DNA of 64,000 nucleotides from Cyanobium sp. Cruz CV13-4-11. GTDB lineage: Bacteria; Cyanobacteriota; Cyanobacteriia; PCC-6307; Cyanobiaceae. The notes beneath the pieces are model-generated. The model did no database searches. It had not been told where the DNA came from and saw nothing but the letters and a program-made list of their open reading frames with translations. Made by a program: the position numbers and the translations under genes. How positions within the stretch are numbered: the first letter of the stretch is position 1; every line of letters begins with the position of its first letter. The stretch lies in NCBI RefSeq assembly GCF_024346055.1, contig NZ_JAGQCH010000003.1, forward strand, positions 62,001 to 126,000. Direction: 5' to 3'. Shown here in pieces: positions 50,555 through 59,692 of the stretch.

Positions 50555-51462
50555 GGTCTGGGGAGGAGCCGCAGCCGCTTTAACAGCCGCACCGGCAGTT
50601 GACGTTCCAGGACCTGAAGGCGCTCGCCGAGGGCGGATTTCTCCTTCAGCAGCCGCTGCACCAGCCGCTCCAGCGGCTCGCTGGCCCCGTAACGGGCGTA
50701 GATGGTGGCCAGTTCGGCCGGAAAGCGTTCCCCCTGGCGCCGGGTCTTCACGGTGGCGTAGTAGCGCATCGCTCCCAGTTTCTCCTGGGTGACCAGGCCA
50801 CGGCAGCGCCGGGAAAAACGCCACCAGAGGTCGTAGTCCATCAACAGGCTCAGGGACTCGTCCACCTGCCCTCCGACCTCCTGCCAGAGGGAGGAGCTCC
50901 AGAAGCAGCTCTGCTGCAGCAGGAAGCAGCCGTTCTCCATGGCCAGCAGGGTCTGCTCGGAGCCCTCGCTGGCGGGCACATGGCGCAGAAACTGCTGGTC
51001 GGCGCTGATGATGTCGCCGCTGCCGATCAGCCAGCGGCCGTCCGGGTCGGCGGCGAAGCAGGCCAGCACGGTGTGGAAGGCACCGGGCAGATAGAAGTCG
51101 TCGGAGTTGAGCCAGGCGAAAATCGAACCGCTGGCCTGGCGGAATCCCTTGTTGATGGCGTCCGACTGGCCCCTGTCGGGCTCGCTGATGAGCACGCTGA
51201 TCCACGGCCGGTACCGCTCCAGCACCGCCGGGGTTTCGTCGGTGCTGCCCCCGTCCACCACGATGATCTCGACGTTGTCGTAGCCCTGCCAGAGGATCGA
51301 GAGCAGGGTGTCCTCGATGAAGTCCCCCTGGTTGAGGGTGGGGATGACGATCGAGAACAGGGGTCGCTGTGGATCGGCGCTGAACCGTTCCGGCACGGCG
51401 ATCGACCCGCCCTCGGGCCAACCGTAAAGCGGTCGGGAGCTTGGCAGGGGCATGTCAACCAT
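50551..51462 (-). CDS. Glycosyltransferase family 2
   Basis: GT2 enzyme of 303 residues with a fully canonical donor site: FSIVIPTLNQGDFIEDTL, IIVVDGGSTDETPAV and the metal-binding IFAWLNSDDFYLPGAF. LLMDYDLWWRFSRR is the catalytic-base region. The C-terminal ~40 residues are a basic coiled-coil-like tail (LLKEKSALGERLQVLERQL). ATG 51462 overlaps the upstream GT4 stop by 8 bp, and ATG 51453 is equally possible. Confidence 0.87.
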   Translation of the reverse strand: MVDMPLPSSRPLYGWPEGGSIAVPERFSADPQRPLFSIVIPTLNQGDFIEDTLLSILWQGYDNVEIIVVDGGSTDETPAVLERYRPWISVLISEPDRGQSDAINKGFRQASGSIFAWLNSDDFYLPGAFHTVLACFAADPDGRWLIGSGDIISADQQFLRHVPASEGSEQTLLAMENGCFLLQQSCFWSSSLWQEVGGQVDESLSLLMDYDLWWRFSRRCRGLVTQEKLGAMRYYATVKTRRQGERFPAELATIYARYGASEPLERLVQRLLKEKSALGERLQVLERQLPVRLLKRLRLLPRP

Positions 51463-52639
51463 GCTGGGATCCGGCCGCCATGGCACGTTCCATGGACGCC
51501 AGCAGCTGGGGAGCCACGTCATCGATGCTGGACTCCCGCAGCACCCTGGCCTGGCTGCGTTCCCCCAGGCGTCGGCGCGTTTCCTGGTCGTTGCTGAGCC
51601 GTAGCAGGGCGGCGGCGAAGGCCTCCAGGTCGAGATAGGGCACGGCGATGCCGCAGCCATCGGCCACGAACTCCACCATGCCGCCGCCCCCTTCGAAACA
51701 GATCGTGGGCACCGATGAGGCGGCGGCCTCCAGGGCCACCAGGGGGTAAGGATCTTCGCGAGAGAGCAGCCCGTGGACGGCATAGCGCCTGATCACGTCG
51801 ATGCCGGAGGGCATCGGTGGCAGCAGCAGGACGCGGTGCTCGAGGCCCAGTTGTTGCAGATCACGCCGGGCCAGGATCACCGCCTCCTGCTGGGGCGAGG
51901 CCCCGAGCCACACGGCCAGGAAGGGCTTGCCGGCGAAGATCTGCTCGCATTCCCGCACCAGGAGGGGGAAGAGGTCGAAGCCCTTGCGGGGAATCGCCTG
52001 TCCCGCGAAGCCGAACACGAAGCTGCCTGCGGCAAGGGCCGTCTCCAGCGGCTCCAGCAGGGCATCCTGGGCCCGGCCGTGCCCGGGGGGCGAGAGGGGA
52101 AGGAAACCCGGAATCACTGAGCAGCGATCCAGGGGGAGGCCGTGGTGGATGTGGAGGGATTGCCTGACCCCTTCGGCGCAGGCCACCACACCGCTGGAGA
52201 GGGCCAGCTGGCGGGCCACGGCCTCAGGGGTGCTCATGGTGGCGAGTGTGGTCTCGAGCTCGTGGACGTGGGTGAGGCAGGCCGGCCGGCTCGGGTCGGC
52301 GCTGAGGCCCTTCAGGTGCTGGCCCAGGACCAGGGTGTTCAGATAGATGAGGTCGGGCTTGTGGCGCTTCACCGCCGCCTCCAGCAGGCCGTCGGGACTG
52401 CTGGCCTGCCCCCTGCCCAGCCTGGCGGCGAGCCGCTCGAGCAGGGGTTGGAAGAGCGGCCGGCTCCAGGCCACGGTGGGCGCCAGGGCTTCGAAATCGG
52501 GACGCAGGGGACCATCGCTCATCAGCACCACCGACGCTTCGATGCCGCGCTCGTGTTGCATCAGCCAGCGCAACAGCCACAGCAGCAGCAGCGGGGCGCC
52601 ACTGCGGGTGGCCATGTGGGAAACGAACAGCACCCTCAT
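51455..52639 (-). CDS. Glycosyltransferase family 4
   Basis: GT-B protein of 394 residues. VLFVSHMATRSGAPLLLLWLL is the acceptor-domain loop. SFVFGFAGQAIPRKGFDLFPLL starts the donor domain, and LLSREDPYPLVALEAAASSVPTICF is the EX7E-type motif (E...E). It resembles enzymes annotated as GT4 of exopolysaccharide clusters. It overlaps the AsnB-like gene by 4 bp and shares its ATGA junction, so the two are coupled. Confidence 0.86.
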   Translation of the reverse strand: MRVLFVSHMATRSGAPLLLLWLLRWLMQHERGIEASVVLMSDGPLRPDFEALAPTVAWSRPLFQPLLERLAARLGRGQASSPDGLLEAAVKRHKPDLIYLNTLVLGQHLKGLSADPSRPACLTHVHELETTLATMSTPEAVARQLALSSGVVACAEGVRQSLHIHHGLPLDRCSVIPGFLPLSPPGHGRAQDALLEPLETALAAGSFVFGFAGQAIPRKGFDLFPLLVRECEQIFAGKPFLAVWLGASPQQEAVILARRDLQQLGLEHRVLLLPPMPSGIDVIRRYAVHGLLSREDPYPLVALEAAASSVPTICFEGGGGMVEFVADGCGIAVPYLDLEAFAAALLRLSNDQETRRRLGERSQARVLRESSIDDVAPQLLASMERAMAAGSQHG

Positions 52640-54186
52640 GGGGTGATCACCTGCTTCCAGAAGATCAGGGTCAGCAGGAAGGCAAGGGTTCGGGTCCTGT
52701 CGGTGCCGTTGCGATGGGCGTCCAGAATCCGGCTGAGCAGCTCCGGATCCACCAGGTCGTCGATCAGCCCGCCGTGCGCCAGCAGGAAGGTGTGCATGCG
52801 GGGGTCGCGGTACCAGTCGGCGCTGAGGTCGTAGCTGATGTACCGGGCCCTCCGCATGGGCGGCGTCCAGTAGAGGGGAGGGGCCTTGGCCAGCATGCGG
52901 CGCCGGTCGAAACCGTTCTCCTCGGGAAAGCTGAGCAGCTCGGGGCAGTTGCGGGCGATGGCATGGCGGTGCCAGTTGGAGCCCAGCTTCCAACCATCGG
53001 GGAGATTCCAGATCGCCTCGATCCAGCGGCGGTCGTGGAAGGGGGACCGCCAGGCGCTGGAGGCCCGGTACATGCGGATGCCGTTCGCGTAGAAGTTGGG
53101 CACACGTTGCTCGAAGTAGTAGCGGGTCAGGCCTTCAAGGAACCCTCCCCGACAGAAGCCGGCAAGCCTGGCGGCCCGTTGGCGGCGACCCTCCGGCATC
53201 AACTGGGCGGCCAGCGGCGGGGCCAGATGACGCAGTTCCTCGGCGGAGAAGCTGAGGTGACGCTCCACTTTCAGGCGCCAGAATTGGCCCAGGGCGGCTT
53301 CGGGGGCCACGGACGCGAGGCGGCCGAGCCAGCCCCGGTCGAAGTAGTAGGTACGGGCGAATTCCCCCAGGGTGCCGACAAAGAACGTGGCGTCGGCGGG
53401 AATCGCCGCCTTCAGGGGATACAGAAAGGTGTGCCAGTGCCAGGCGGTCTTGGTGCCGTTGGTGAGGCTGGAGATGCTGGGCGCGTGGGTGAAGAATTCC
53501 TCCAGATCGAGGTGGATCAGCTGGTGGGGCAGATCGAAGCGGCGGGCGATGTGGCGGGCCACCTGCACGTCGGTGGCCTCCTCCCGTCCCATGGTGATCA
53601 GATGGGGGCGCAGCCCCTGGTGCAGCATCGACGCCAGGATCACCCTCGAATCGAAACCGCCCGAAAGCGACAGGTGGGGGTTATCCCCCGCCAGCCGCAG
53701 CACCGCGGCATTGAGAGCGTTGACGGCGGCGTCCGGGTCAGCGGGGGCCGCCGGGATCCGATCAAGGACCGACTCGGACCGGAGCGCCACGCGCCCGTCG
53801 GTGAAGTGCAGGACGCTGCCGGGGGGGACGCGATGGATCTCGGGGTGGAGCGTCTGGTTGTCGGTCAGGTTCTCCAGCTGGCAGAGATCGCCGAGGGCCT
53901 GCCAGTTCCAGCGCCACTCCAGTCCGCTGCGGCGCCGGATCTCCGCCACCTGGTCGCCATGGAAGAGGCGGCCGTTGCGCTCGAGGTAGTAATAGTGCGT
54001 GGCCCCGACGGGCGATGTGACCACCGTCACGTCGCCGGCGTCGGTCTCGATCACCAGGGTGAACTCCCCTTCCATGGCGACAAGGGCACGGCTTCCTTCT
54101 CGCAGAAAGCGTCCCAGCAGGTCCGCCTCCGTCGTGCCGCAGTAACCAATGCAGGTGAGCCGGTGATCGCCGAGCTGGATGGTCAT
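52636..54186 (-). CDS. Asparagine synthetase-like protein without glutaminase cysteine
   Basis: A 516-residue AsnB homologue. The C-terminal synthetase domain is intact, with the ATP-pyrophosphatase loop LSLSGGFDSRVIL (near residue 195) and AWRSPFHDRRWIEAIWNLP. The N-terminal Ntn domain keeps VAMEGEFTLVIETDAG and the structural blocks, but starts MTIQLGDH with no Cys at position 2. It therefore cannot hydrolyse glutamine in the usual way. It may use ammonia, a partner amidotransferase, or only ligate or cyclise, as in beta-lactam and lasso-peptide synthetases. It sits between GT4 and GT8 genes in the cluster. Confidence 0.82.
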   Translation of the reverse strand: MTIQLGDHRLTCIGYCGTTEADLLGRFLREGSRALVAMEGEFTLVIETDAGDVTVVTSPVGATHYYYLERNGRLFHGDQVAEIRRRSGLEWRWNWQALGDLCQLENLTDNQTLHPEIHRVPPGSVLHFTDGRVALRSESVLDRIPAAPADPDAAVNALNAAVLRLAGDNPHLSLSGGFDSRVILASMLHQGLRPHLITMGREEATDVQVARHIARRFDLPHQLIHLDLEEFFTHAPSISSLTNGTKTAWHWHTFLYPLKAAIPADATFFVGTLGEFARTYYFDRGWLGRLASVAPEAALGQFWRLKVERHLSFSAEELRHLAPPLAAQLMPEGRRQRAARLAGFCRGGFLEGLTRYYFEQRVPNFYANGIRMYRASSAWRSPFHDRRWIEAIWNLPDGWKLGSNWHRHAIARNCPELLSFPEENGFDRRRMLAKAPPLYWTPPMRRARYISYDLSADWYRDPRMHTFLLAHGGLIDDLVDPELLSRILDAHRNGTDRTRTLAFLLTLIFWKQVITP

Positions 54187-54192
54187 GGGTCC

Positions 54193-55065
54193 CTAGGGCC
54201 TCGGCCTGCCGAGCATCCGTTTGCCCGCACTTTTTAGGCGGAAGCGCAGCGACCCGAGGCGATCGGCCAGGGAGGTGCTGGGGGCCTCCTCCAGGGGGAG
54301 GTTGGCCCAGGGTGTCTGCTGGCGAATCTCCAGGTAGCGCTGGCGCCAGGGATGGGTGCAGCGATGGTGCCAGGGCTTGGCCACTCCGGACCCAGCGAAG
54401 TGGATCACGGCGGGGTTGGCCCTGGCCAGCTCCGCCTGCTGGCCCAGCGGGGTGCTGACATCGGAATACTCCGGATGCATCCAGAGATGGGGAAGGGCGT
54501 TGAAGCGCCAGTCGAAGGGAAGCCAGCGGGTTTCAAGCAGAGAATTGAGCACGTCCTGATCCCAGTGCTTGATGCGCTCGGGATGGGTGCGGGCAAATTC
54601 CAGACCGGTGGCCAGGATGTTTTCCCTGCGCCAGCGGCCGAGATCGATCAGCATGGCTCCGGCGTTGAATACCAACGAACCCTCGGCAAGGCCCAGGCGA
54701 TTGCGGTCAAACTCCTGGTTGTGTTCCTCCACGGCGCCGATGCTGTTCTCCCCAAGGTCAGATTCCAAGAGTGCACGAAGCGAGTCGACCACGATGAGAT
54801 CAGAATCTAGATAGAGAACCTTCTCCACGGCGTGGGGCAGGGCCGCTGGCAGCAATAACCGGAAATAGGTTGCCAGGGTGATGTGGCCGAAGACCGGAAA
54901 CCCTGAAAACATCTCCTCATCAAGTTGAATGAAGGAAACCGACGGCAGAAAACCACCGAGATAGGCAGCCAGTCGAGCACGTTCACTGGCATCAATGACA
55001 TCGTGGAGGATGTAGATACTGATCGATTCAGTCGGATTTGAAAGCTGAAGGGATTTCAGCATCAC
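54193..55065 (-). CDS. Glycosyltransferase family 8 (start uncertain)
   Basis: GT8 (LgtC/glycogenin-like) retaining glycosyltransferase. KVLYLDSDLIVVDSL holds the DxD motif, FNAGAMLIDLGRWRR is the conserved loop, HWDQDVLNSLL the second acidic motif and VIHFAGSGVAKPWHH the catalytic C-terminal block. The ATG at 55065 gives 290 residues but truncates the nucleotide-binding strand. In the same frame the sequence continues upstream as IIIACTIDNNYIRHCAV, exactly the GT8 N-terminus. A stop lies further up, and no ATG, GTG or TTG lies before those residues. ATT near 55113 or 55107 is the only start that would include them. Confidence 0.8.
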   Translation of the reverse strand: MMLKSLQLSNPTESISIYILHDVIDASERARLAAYLGGFLPSVSFIQLDEEMFSGFPVFGHITLATYFRLLLPAALPHAVEKVLYLDSDLIVVDSLRALLESDLGENSIGAVEEHNQEFDRNRLGLAEGSLVFNAGAMLIDLGRWRRENILATGLEFARTHPERIKHWDQDVLNSLLETRWLPFDWRFNALPHLWMHPEYSDVSTPLGQQAELARANPAVIHFAGSGVAKPWHHRCTHPWRQRYLEIRQQTPWANLPLEEAPSTSLADRLGSLRFRLKSAGKRMLGRPRP

Positions 55066-55210
55066 GGCACAGTGCCGAATGTAGTTGTTGTCGATCGTGC
55101 AGGCAATGATAATCTCAGGGCTGCCATCGCGACGGGCAACGCCTTGGTCAATGATCGAATCGGTGAATGCCCTGGGTCGGGGCGATTCATGCGTGGTGCG
55201 TCAATGACCA

Positions 55211-57130
55211 TCAGACGGGTGTTGCGGCCTTGGACGACTGTTGTGGATGTTTGGACTGGTCACCCCAGAGTTTCGCATACAGCCCTGACTGGGCCAGCAG
55301 CTCGTGGTGTCGACCCCGCTCCAGAATCCTTCCTTCGGACATCACGCAGATGACGTCGGCATTGACGATTGTGCTCAGACGGTGGGCGATGACCAGTACG
55401 GTATGCTGGCATTCGAACTGTTCAATCGCCTGCTGCACCAGACGCTCGCTCTGACTGTCCAGGGCGCTGGTGGCTTCATCCAGAATCAGCAGTTCAGGTT
55501 TGCGCAGAATCGCCCTGGCCAGCGAGATCCTCTGGCGCTGCCCGCCGCTGAGGCGGTAGCCACGTTCACCGATTTTTGTTTCGTACCCCTCGGGAAGGTC
55601 GGCAATGAAGCCTGCGGCCTGAGCCTTGGCGGCCGCGTCCTTGATGTCGTCGAGGGACGCCCTGTTGACACCGAAGCCAATGTTGCTGGCGATGCTGGCA
55701 TTGAAGAGAAAGGTGTCCTGGCTGACGACACCAAGGCGTTGCTGCCAACTGGAGAGTTTGAGATCTCGAAGATCTTCGCCATCAATCAGAATCCTCCCTC
55801 CTGTGGGTTCGTACAGACCCGTCAGAAGATCGGCAATGGAACTCTTGCCGGCCCCGCTGGAGCCGACCAAGGCCACGGTCTGGCCGCGGTCGATCCTGAG
55901 CTGGATTGAGGAGAGGGCTGGAGGGAGATCCGGGCTGTATTGCAACGAAACATCATCGAGCTGAATTCCACTTTGGAGGGCCGTAAATGGCATTACTCCA
56001 GATCTGACGAAATCTTTGTCATCGTCACGAAGAATATCGTTGAGGCGCTCCACATTGGCGCTGTTGGCGGCAAAGCCCGTTGCCAGTCCTGTCAGACTGC
56101 CGACACGCTGATTGAGCCTCTGAAGGGCAATGATGAAGGTGACCAGGCTTGGCAGCACGCCGCTGCTGCGATCCTTGAAAATCAACAGACTGAGGGCCGC
56201 GATCAGGGCGATGGAGATGATCGGCAGCATGTTGGAAATTGGCTGCACCAAGTTAGAGAGTTTGCTATGTCGTATCGACAGGCGCTTGTTTTCATCGAGC
56301 AACCCATTCAACTTGCTTCTTGAGCTCTCCAGTTGGCCCGTGCTGTGCAGCAACCGGAGGCCTTGAACCTGCTCATTCTGGTGGCTGGAGAGCTCCACAC
56401 CCACGATCTGCAGCTCCCGTGAATTCCTGCGAATGCGTGGCAGCAGCAGTTTCTGAACCGTCTGCATGACGGCGGCCATGGCAAAGGCCACCAGCAGTAG
56501 CCATGGAGAAATGGCCACCAGGATGACCAGATAGATCAGCAACTGGAGGCTGTTCATCACCAGCCCATTGGCCAGAGAGATCTCCTTCTGTACGGTGCTG
56601 CCACCGGCGCTCACGTAGGTCAACAGGTCGCCGACCCTGTATCGACTGGCACAGCCGAAACTCAGCGACATCACCCGATCGTTCAGCTTGGTGGTGATTT
56701 CCGCGCCCATCCGGGCTCCGATGACGTCGCTGCTGATGCTGTTCACATAGCTGGTCGCCGCCATCAGGCCCTGCAGAGCCACGGCGGTGGCCAGCAGAAG
56801 CACGAAGATTCCATCGCGCCCTGTGCGGGTGCTGAGGGTTGCGCTGAGCCAGTCCTGGAGCCAGGGGAGCTGGTTCAGGAATCCAAGGACCGATATTTTG
56901 CTCCAATCGCTGTTCTCCGGAGCACTGATCAGGCTCACCGAGAGAAAGATGATCCCGAGGGTGGCGCCCTCGCTGAGGCTTGCGGCCAGGCTGGTGAAAA
57001 AATTCAGCGCCAGCAACTTCCAGTTCTTCTTCGCCGATTGCCGAATCAGGCGCGCGGCAGGTCTCTGGTCAGTGAAAGGAGTAAGCAGGGAGTTGGGGAG
57101 ACGTCTGGCGATGCGATGGAGAAACGGCAT
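55211..57130 (-). CDS. ABC exporter/flippase, MsbA/PglK type
   Basis: Fused permease and ATPase of 639 residues, probably flipping lipid-linked glycans. Six N-terminal helices fill about residues 35-320. The ATP-binding domain has Walker A VGSSGAGKSSIADLL, the YRLSGGQRQRISLARA signature, Walker B LLILDEATSALD and the switch His in VIAHRLSTI. ATG 57130 is preferred over TTG 57133. It precedes the GT8 gene and is the most likely repeat-unit or lipid exporter of the cluster, since no Wzx-type flippase is seen here. The 146 bp to the GT8 gene contain only the extended GT8 reading frame. Confidence 0.9.
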   Translation of the reverse strand: MPFLHRIARRLPNSLLTPFTDQRPAARLIRQSAKKNWKLLALNFFTSLAASLSEGATLGIIFLSVSLISAPENSDWSKISVLGFLNQLPWLQDWLSATLSTRTGRDGIFVLLLATAVALQGLMAATSYVNSISSDVIGARMGAEITTKLNDRVMSLSFGCASRYRVGDLLTYVSAGGSTVQKEISLANGLVMNSLQLLIYLVILVAISPWLLLVAFAMAAVMQTVQKLLLPRIRRNSRELQIVGVELSSHQNEQVQGLRLLHSTGQLESSRSKLNGLLDENKRLSIRHSKLSNLVQPISNMLPIISIALIAALSLLIFKDRSSGVLPSLVTFIIALQRLNQRVGSLTGLATGFAANSANVERLNDILRDDDKDFVRSGVMPFTALQSGIQLDDVSLQYSPDLPPALSSIQLRIDRGQTVALVGSSGAGKSSIADLLTGLYEPTGGRILIDGEDLRDLKLSSWQQRLGVVSQDTFLFNASIASNIGFGVNRASLDDIKDAAAKAQAAGFIADLPEGYETKIGERGYRLSGGQRQRISLARAILRKPELLILDEATSALDSQSERLVQQAIEQFECQHTVLVIAHRLSTIVNADVICVMSEGRILERGRHHELLAQSGLYAKLWGDQSKHPQQSSKAATPV

Positions 57131-57543
57131 CAACGGCGAGGCAGAAAGGGATCTGAAACGTTCAAGTCAAGAGTAAAGCTTCAACGGATGAAGGCCTCTG
57201 GTTGGCAAGTTTTTGTCAGTGGCGCATCCGATTGTATCGATTGATCAGGGTCCCTGAACAGGGTTTGGGCACATGGTCAGTCTGCAACCGGGGATCAGCA
57301 AAGCCACTCGATCTCAAATCTAGGTCGTCATCGGCAGCCTGCACCAATGTTGTGCCTCGACCTACGATCAGCTTTATCCCCAGGCTGGAGCTGGCGGTGG
57401 GACTCCCTCCAAACCCTTGGTACGAGTTCCAGAACCGGCCCCAAGCCTGGCCTCTCCCCGCTCGCCGGTTTCCCAGAGTCCACTGATTCCGCCAGGTCGC
57501 CGGGCTTTCCGCCGCCGCGTCGGCCAGCCTTCTCCCCCTTCCC
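57131..57543. other. Divergent intergenic region, ABC exporter / TIGR03790 gene
   Basis: About 410 bp between two divergent genes. It is AT-richer on the exporter side and should hold two promoters, though I cannot place boxes with confidence. A minus-strand frame here (57216-57758) has a protein-like stretch GIKLIVGRGTTLVQAADDD, but it overlaps the next gene antisense and matches no family I recognise. It may be a remnant. Confidence 0.45.
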
Positions 57544-58692
57544 ATGGCCGCTGGGTCGTTCCGTGGACGGCTGTCGACCCCCCTCCGGCGCCGGCTCTCC
57601 GCCTCTCTTTCGCTGTTGCTGCTGCTGGCCTTGGCCGCCAGCGAGACCCTTCCGCGCCGGTCGCGGCCCATCGGCAGCAGGGCCTCCGCGGATGGTCCTC
57701 TCGACCATCGGCACCTGGCCATCATCATCAACGCCGCCGATCCCCTCAGTGAGACCATCGGCCGTGCCTACCAGGGCGCCCGCCTGATTCCCGCTGATCA
57801 GGTGATCCGGGTGCGCTTCTCCCCCAGGACAGCGGCGTTGAGTCCAGCAGACTTCCGCCGAATCAAGCGGGCCGTGGACAGCCGGACCCCAGGTCATGTC
57901 CAGGTCTATGCACTGGCCTGGGCCGCCCCTTATCGGGTCGGGTGCCAGTCGATCACCAGTGCCTTCACCTTCGGCCTGGATTCCCGCTTCTGTGCCAGCG
58001 GTTGCCGGACCACCGCCCTGAGTCCCCTGTTTGCCCGTGGCGATGTGCGCCGTCCCTGGGATCAGCTGGGAATTCGGCCCAGCATGCTGCTGGCGGCGAC
58101 CAGTCCTGCGATGGCCAGGCGCTTCATCCAGAAAGGTGTGGCTTCCGATGGCACGGCGCCTGATGGGACGGCTTACCTGTTGAGCACCGGGGACCCCAGG
58201 CGCAACACCAGGGCCGCCGGCTATGGCCGGGTCGTGGCGGCCATGGGACCACGGTTCCGGGTCAGGGTCGTCGCTTCCGATGCACTGGTGGGAGCCCAGG
58301 ACGTCATGGCTTACTTCACCGGAATGGCCTTCCCCGTGGGGATCCGCACCAACCGCTTCCGGCCGGGAGCGGTCGCCGACCATCTCACGTCCTTCGGCGG
58401 GAAGCTGACCGACAGTCCGCAGATGAGTGCGCTTTGTTGGCTTGAGGCCGGTGCCACCGGCAGCTACGGCACCGTGGTGGAGCCATGCAATTTCCCGGCC
58501 AAGTTCTCCGATCCCGGCCTGCTGCTCACCTACTACCGTCGTGGTGACACCTTGATCGAGAGCTACTGGCGCAGCGTGGCCATGCCTGGCCAGGGTGTCT
58601 TCATCGGCGAGCCCTTGGCCAGGCCCTGGCCGGTGCGTGGGGGACTCAACCCTGGTGACGCTTCAGATGCCAGGCCCAGGCGTGCTCGATGA
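57544..58692 (+). CDS. TIGR03790 family protein
   Basis: Uncharacterised secreted protein of 382 residues from a family found mainly in genomes with exosortases. A signal segment (ASLSLLLLLALAAS) is followed by LAIIINAADPLSETIGRAYQ, with the family's conserved DPxSxxIxxxY block, and RLIPADQVIRV. The middle has YALAWAAPYRVGC, and the C-terminal block GDTLIESYWRSVAMPGQGVFIGEPLARPW is diagnostic. It has no PEP-CTERM anchor at its C-terminus. Its last 47 bp overlap galE tail-to-tail. It supports a functional link to the cyanoexosortase operon 30 kb away. Confidence 0.8.
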   Translation: MAAGSFRGRLSTPLRRRLSASLSLLLLLALAASETLPRRSRPIGSRASADGPLDHRHLAIIINAADPLSETIGRAYQGARLIPADQVIRVRFSPRTAALSPADFRRIKRAVDSRTPGHVQVYALAWAAPYRVGCQSITSAFTFGLDSRFCASGCRTTALSPLFARGDVRRPWDQLGIRPSMLLAATSPAMARRFIQKGVASDGTAPDGTAYLLSTGDPRRNTRAAGYGRVVAAMGPRFRVRVVASDALVGAQDVMAYFTGMAFPVGIRTNRFRPGAVADHLTSFGGKLTDSPQMSALCWLEAGATGSYGTVVEPCNFPAKFSDPGLLLTYYRRGDTLIESYWRSVAMPGQGVFIGEPLARPWPVRGGLNPGDASDARPRRAR

Positions 58693-59692
58693 TCGATCCC
58701 AGTTCGGGGAAACGGGGCCGCCAGCCCAGTTCCTGGTGGGCGCGGGAGGCGCCGGCCACCAGCTGGGGAGGATCACCCTCCCGCCGTCTGGCCACGTGGG
58801 CGAGCAGGCCGCGACCGGTCACGGCCTTGGCGGTTTCGATCACCTGCTGGACCGAGTACCCGGTGCCGTTGCCCAAGTTGAAGATCAGGGGTTTGCGCTC
58901 GGCCTCCTCCCGCTCCCGTAGCCGCAGCAGCCTCTCCAGGCCCAGCACATGGGCATCGGCCAGATCGGCCACGTGGATGTAGTCGCGGATGCAGGTGCCA
59001 TCCGGGGTGGGGTAATCGTCGCCGAAGATCTGCAGATAGGGCTCCCGGCCGCTCATGGTGTCGAGCACCCTCGGGATCAGGTGGGTTTCGGGATCGTGGT
59101 CCTCCCCCAGGTCGCCGTCGGGATCGGCACCGGCGGCGTTGAAGTAGCGGAAGATGACGCTGGGCAGGCCATAGGCCGCCGCGAAATCGGTGAGCAACTG
59201 CTCCACCATCCACTTGCTGCGGCCGTAGGGGTTGATCGGAGCCTGGGGATGGTCTTCGGTGATCGGGACCTGTTGGGGAATGCCGTAGGTGGCGCAGGTG
59301 GAGGAGAAGACGATCGGCAACGGACGCTCGGTGGCCACCAGCGCCTCCAGCAGGGTGAGGGTGTCGCCCAGGTTGTTGCGGTAGTACTTGGCTGGATCGT
59401 TGACGGATTCACCCACATAGGCGTAGGCGGCGAAGTGGAGAACGGCCTCGATGGGCTTGCCTTCCAGCGCCGTCCCATCGAGGGCGGGATGGCGGCCGCG
59501 CAGCAGCGGCTCCAGCACTTCGCGGTCGCCAACCTGGCCCAGCACCAGGGGAACCTTCAGGGTTTTTTCGACGATGTCGGCATGGCCATAGACCAGGTTG
59601 TCGAGAACCACGGGTTGGTGACCCGCCCGGGTCAGGGCCCTGACGGCATGGCTGCCGATGTAGCCGGCTCCTCCAGTGACAAGGACCCTCAC
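58646..59692 (-). CDS. galE: UDP-glucose 4-epimerase
   Basis: Interconverts UDP-glucose and UDP-galactose. GGAGYIGSHAVRAL is the NAD loop, HFAAYAYVGESV and SSTCATYGIP carry the serine strand, and NPYGRSKWMVEQ gives the Tyr-Lys pair. DGTCIRDYIHVADLADAH is the substrate-binding region. Length of 348 is normal. The ATG at 59692 overlaps the GDP-fucose synthase stop by 4 bp, grouping UDP-Gal and GDP-Fuc supply in one unit. Confidence 0.93.
   Translation of the reverse strand: MRVLVTGGAGYIGSHAVRALTRAGHQPVVLDNLVYGHADIVEKTLKVPLVLGQVGDREVLEPLLRGRHPALDGTALEGKPIEAVLHFAAYAYVGESVNDPAKYYRNNLGDTLTLLEALVATERPLPIVFSSTCATYGIPQQVPITEDHPQAPINPYGRSKWMVEQLLTDFAAAYGLPSVIFRYFNAAGADPDGDLGEDHDPETHLIPRVLDTMSGREPYLQIFGDDYPTPDGTCIRDYIHVADLADAHVLGLERLLRLREREEAERKPLIFNLGNGTGYSVQQVIETAKAVTGRGLLAHVARRREGDPPQLVAGASRAHQELGWRPRFPELGSIIEHAWAWHLKRHQG

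Noticed and set aside
57216-57758. Minus-strand frame with a protein-like stretch in the intergenic region
   Set aside because: It overlaps the TIGR03790 gene antisense, and only about 20 residues look ordered. No family match that I can justify.
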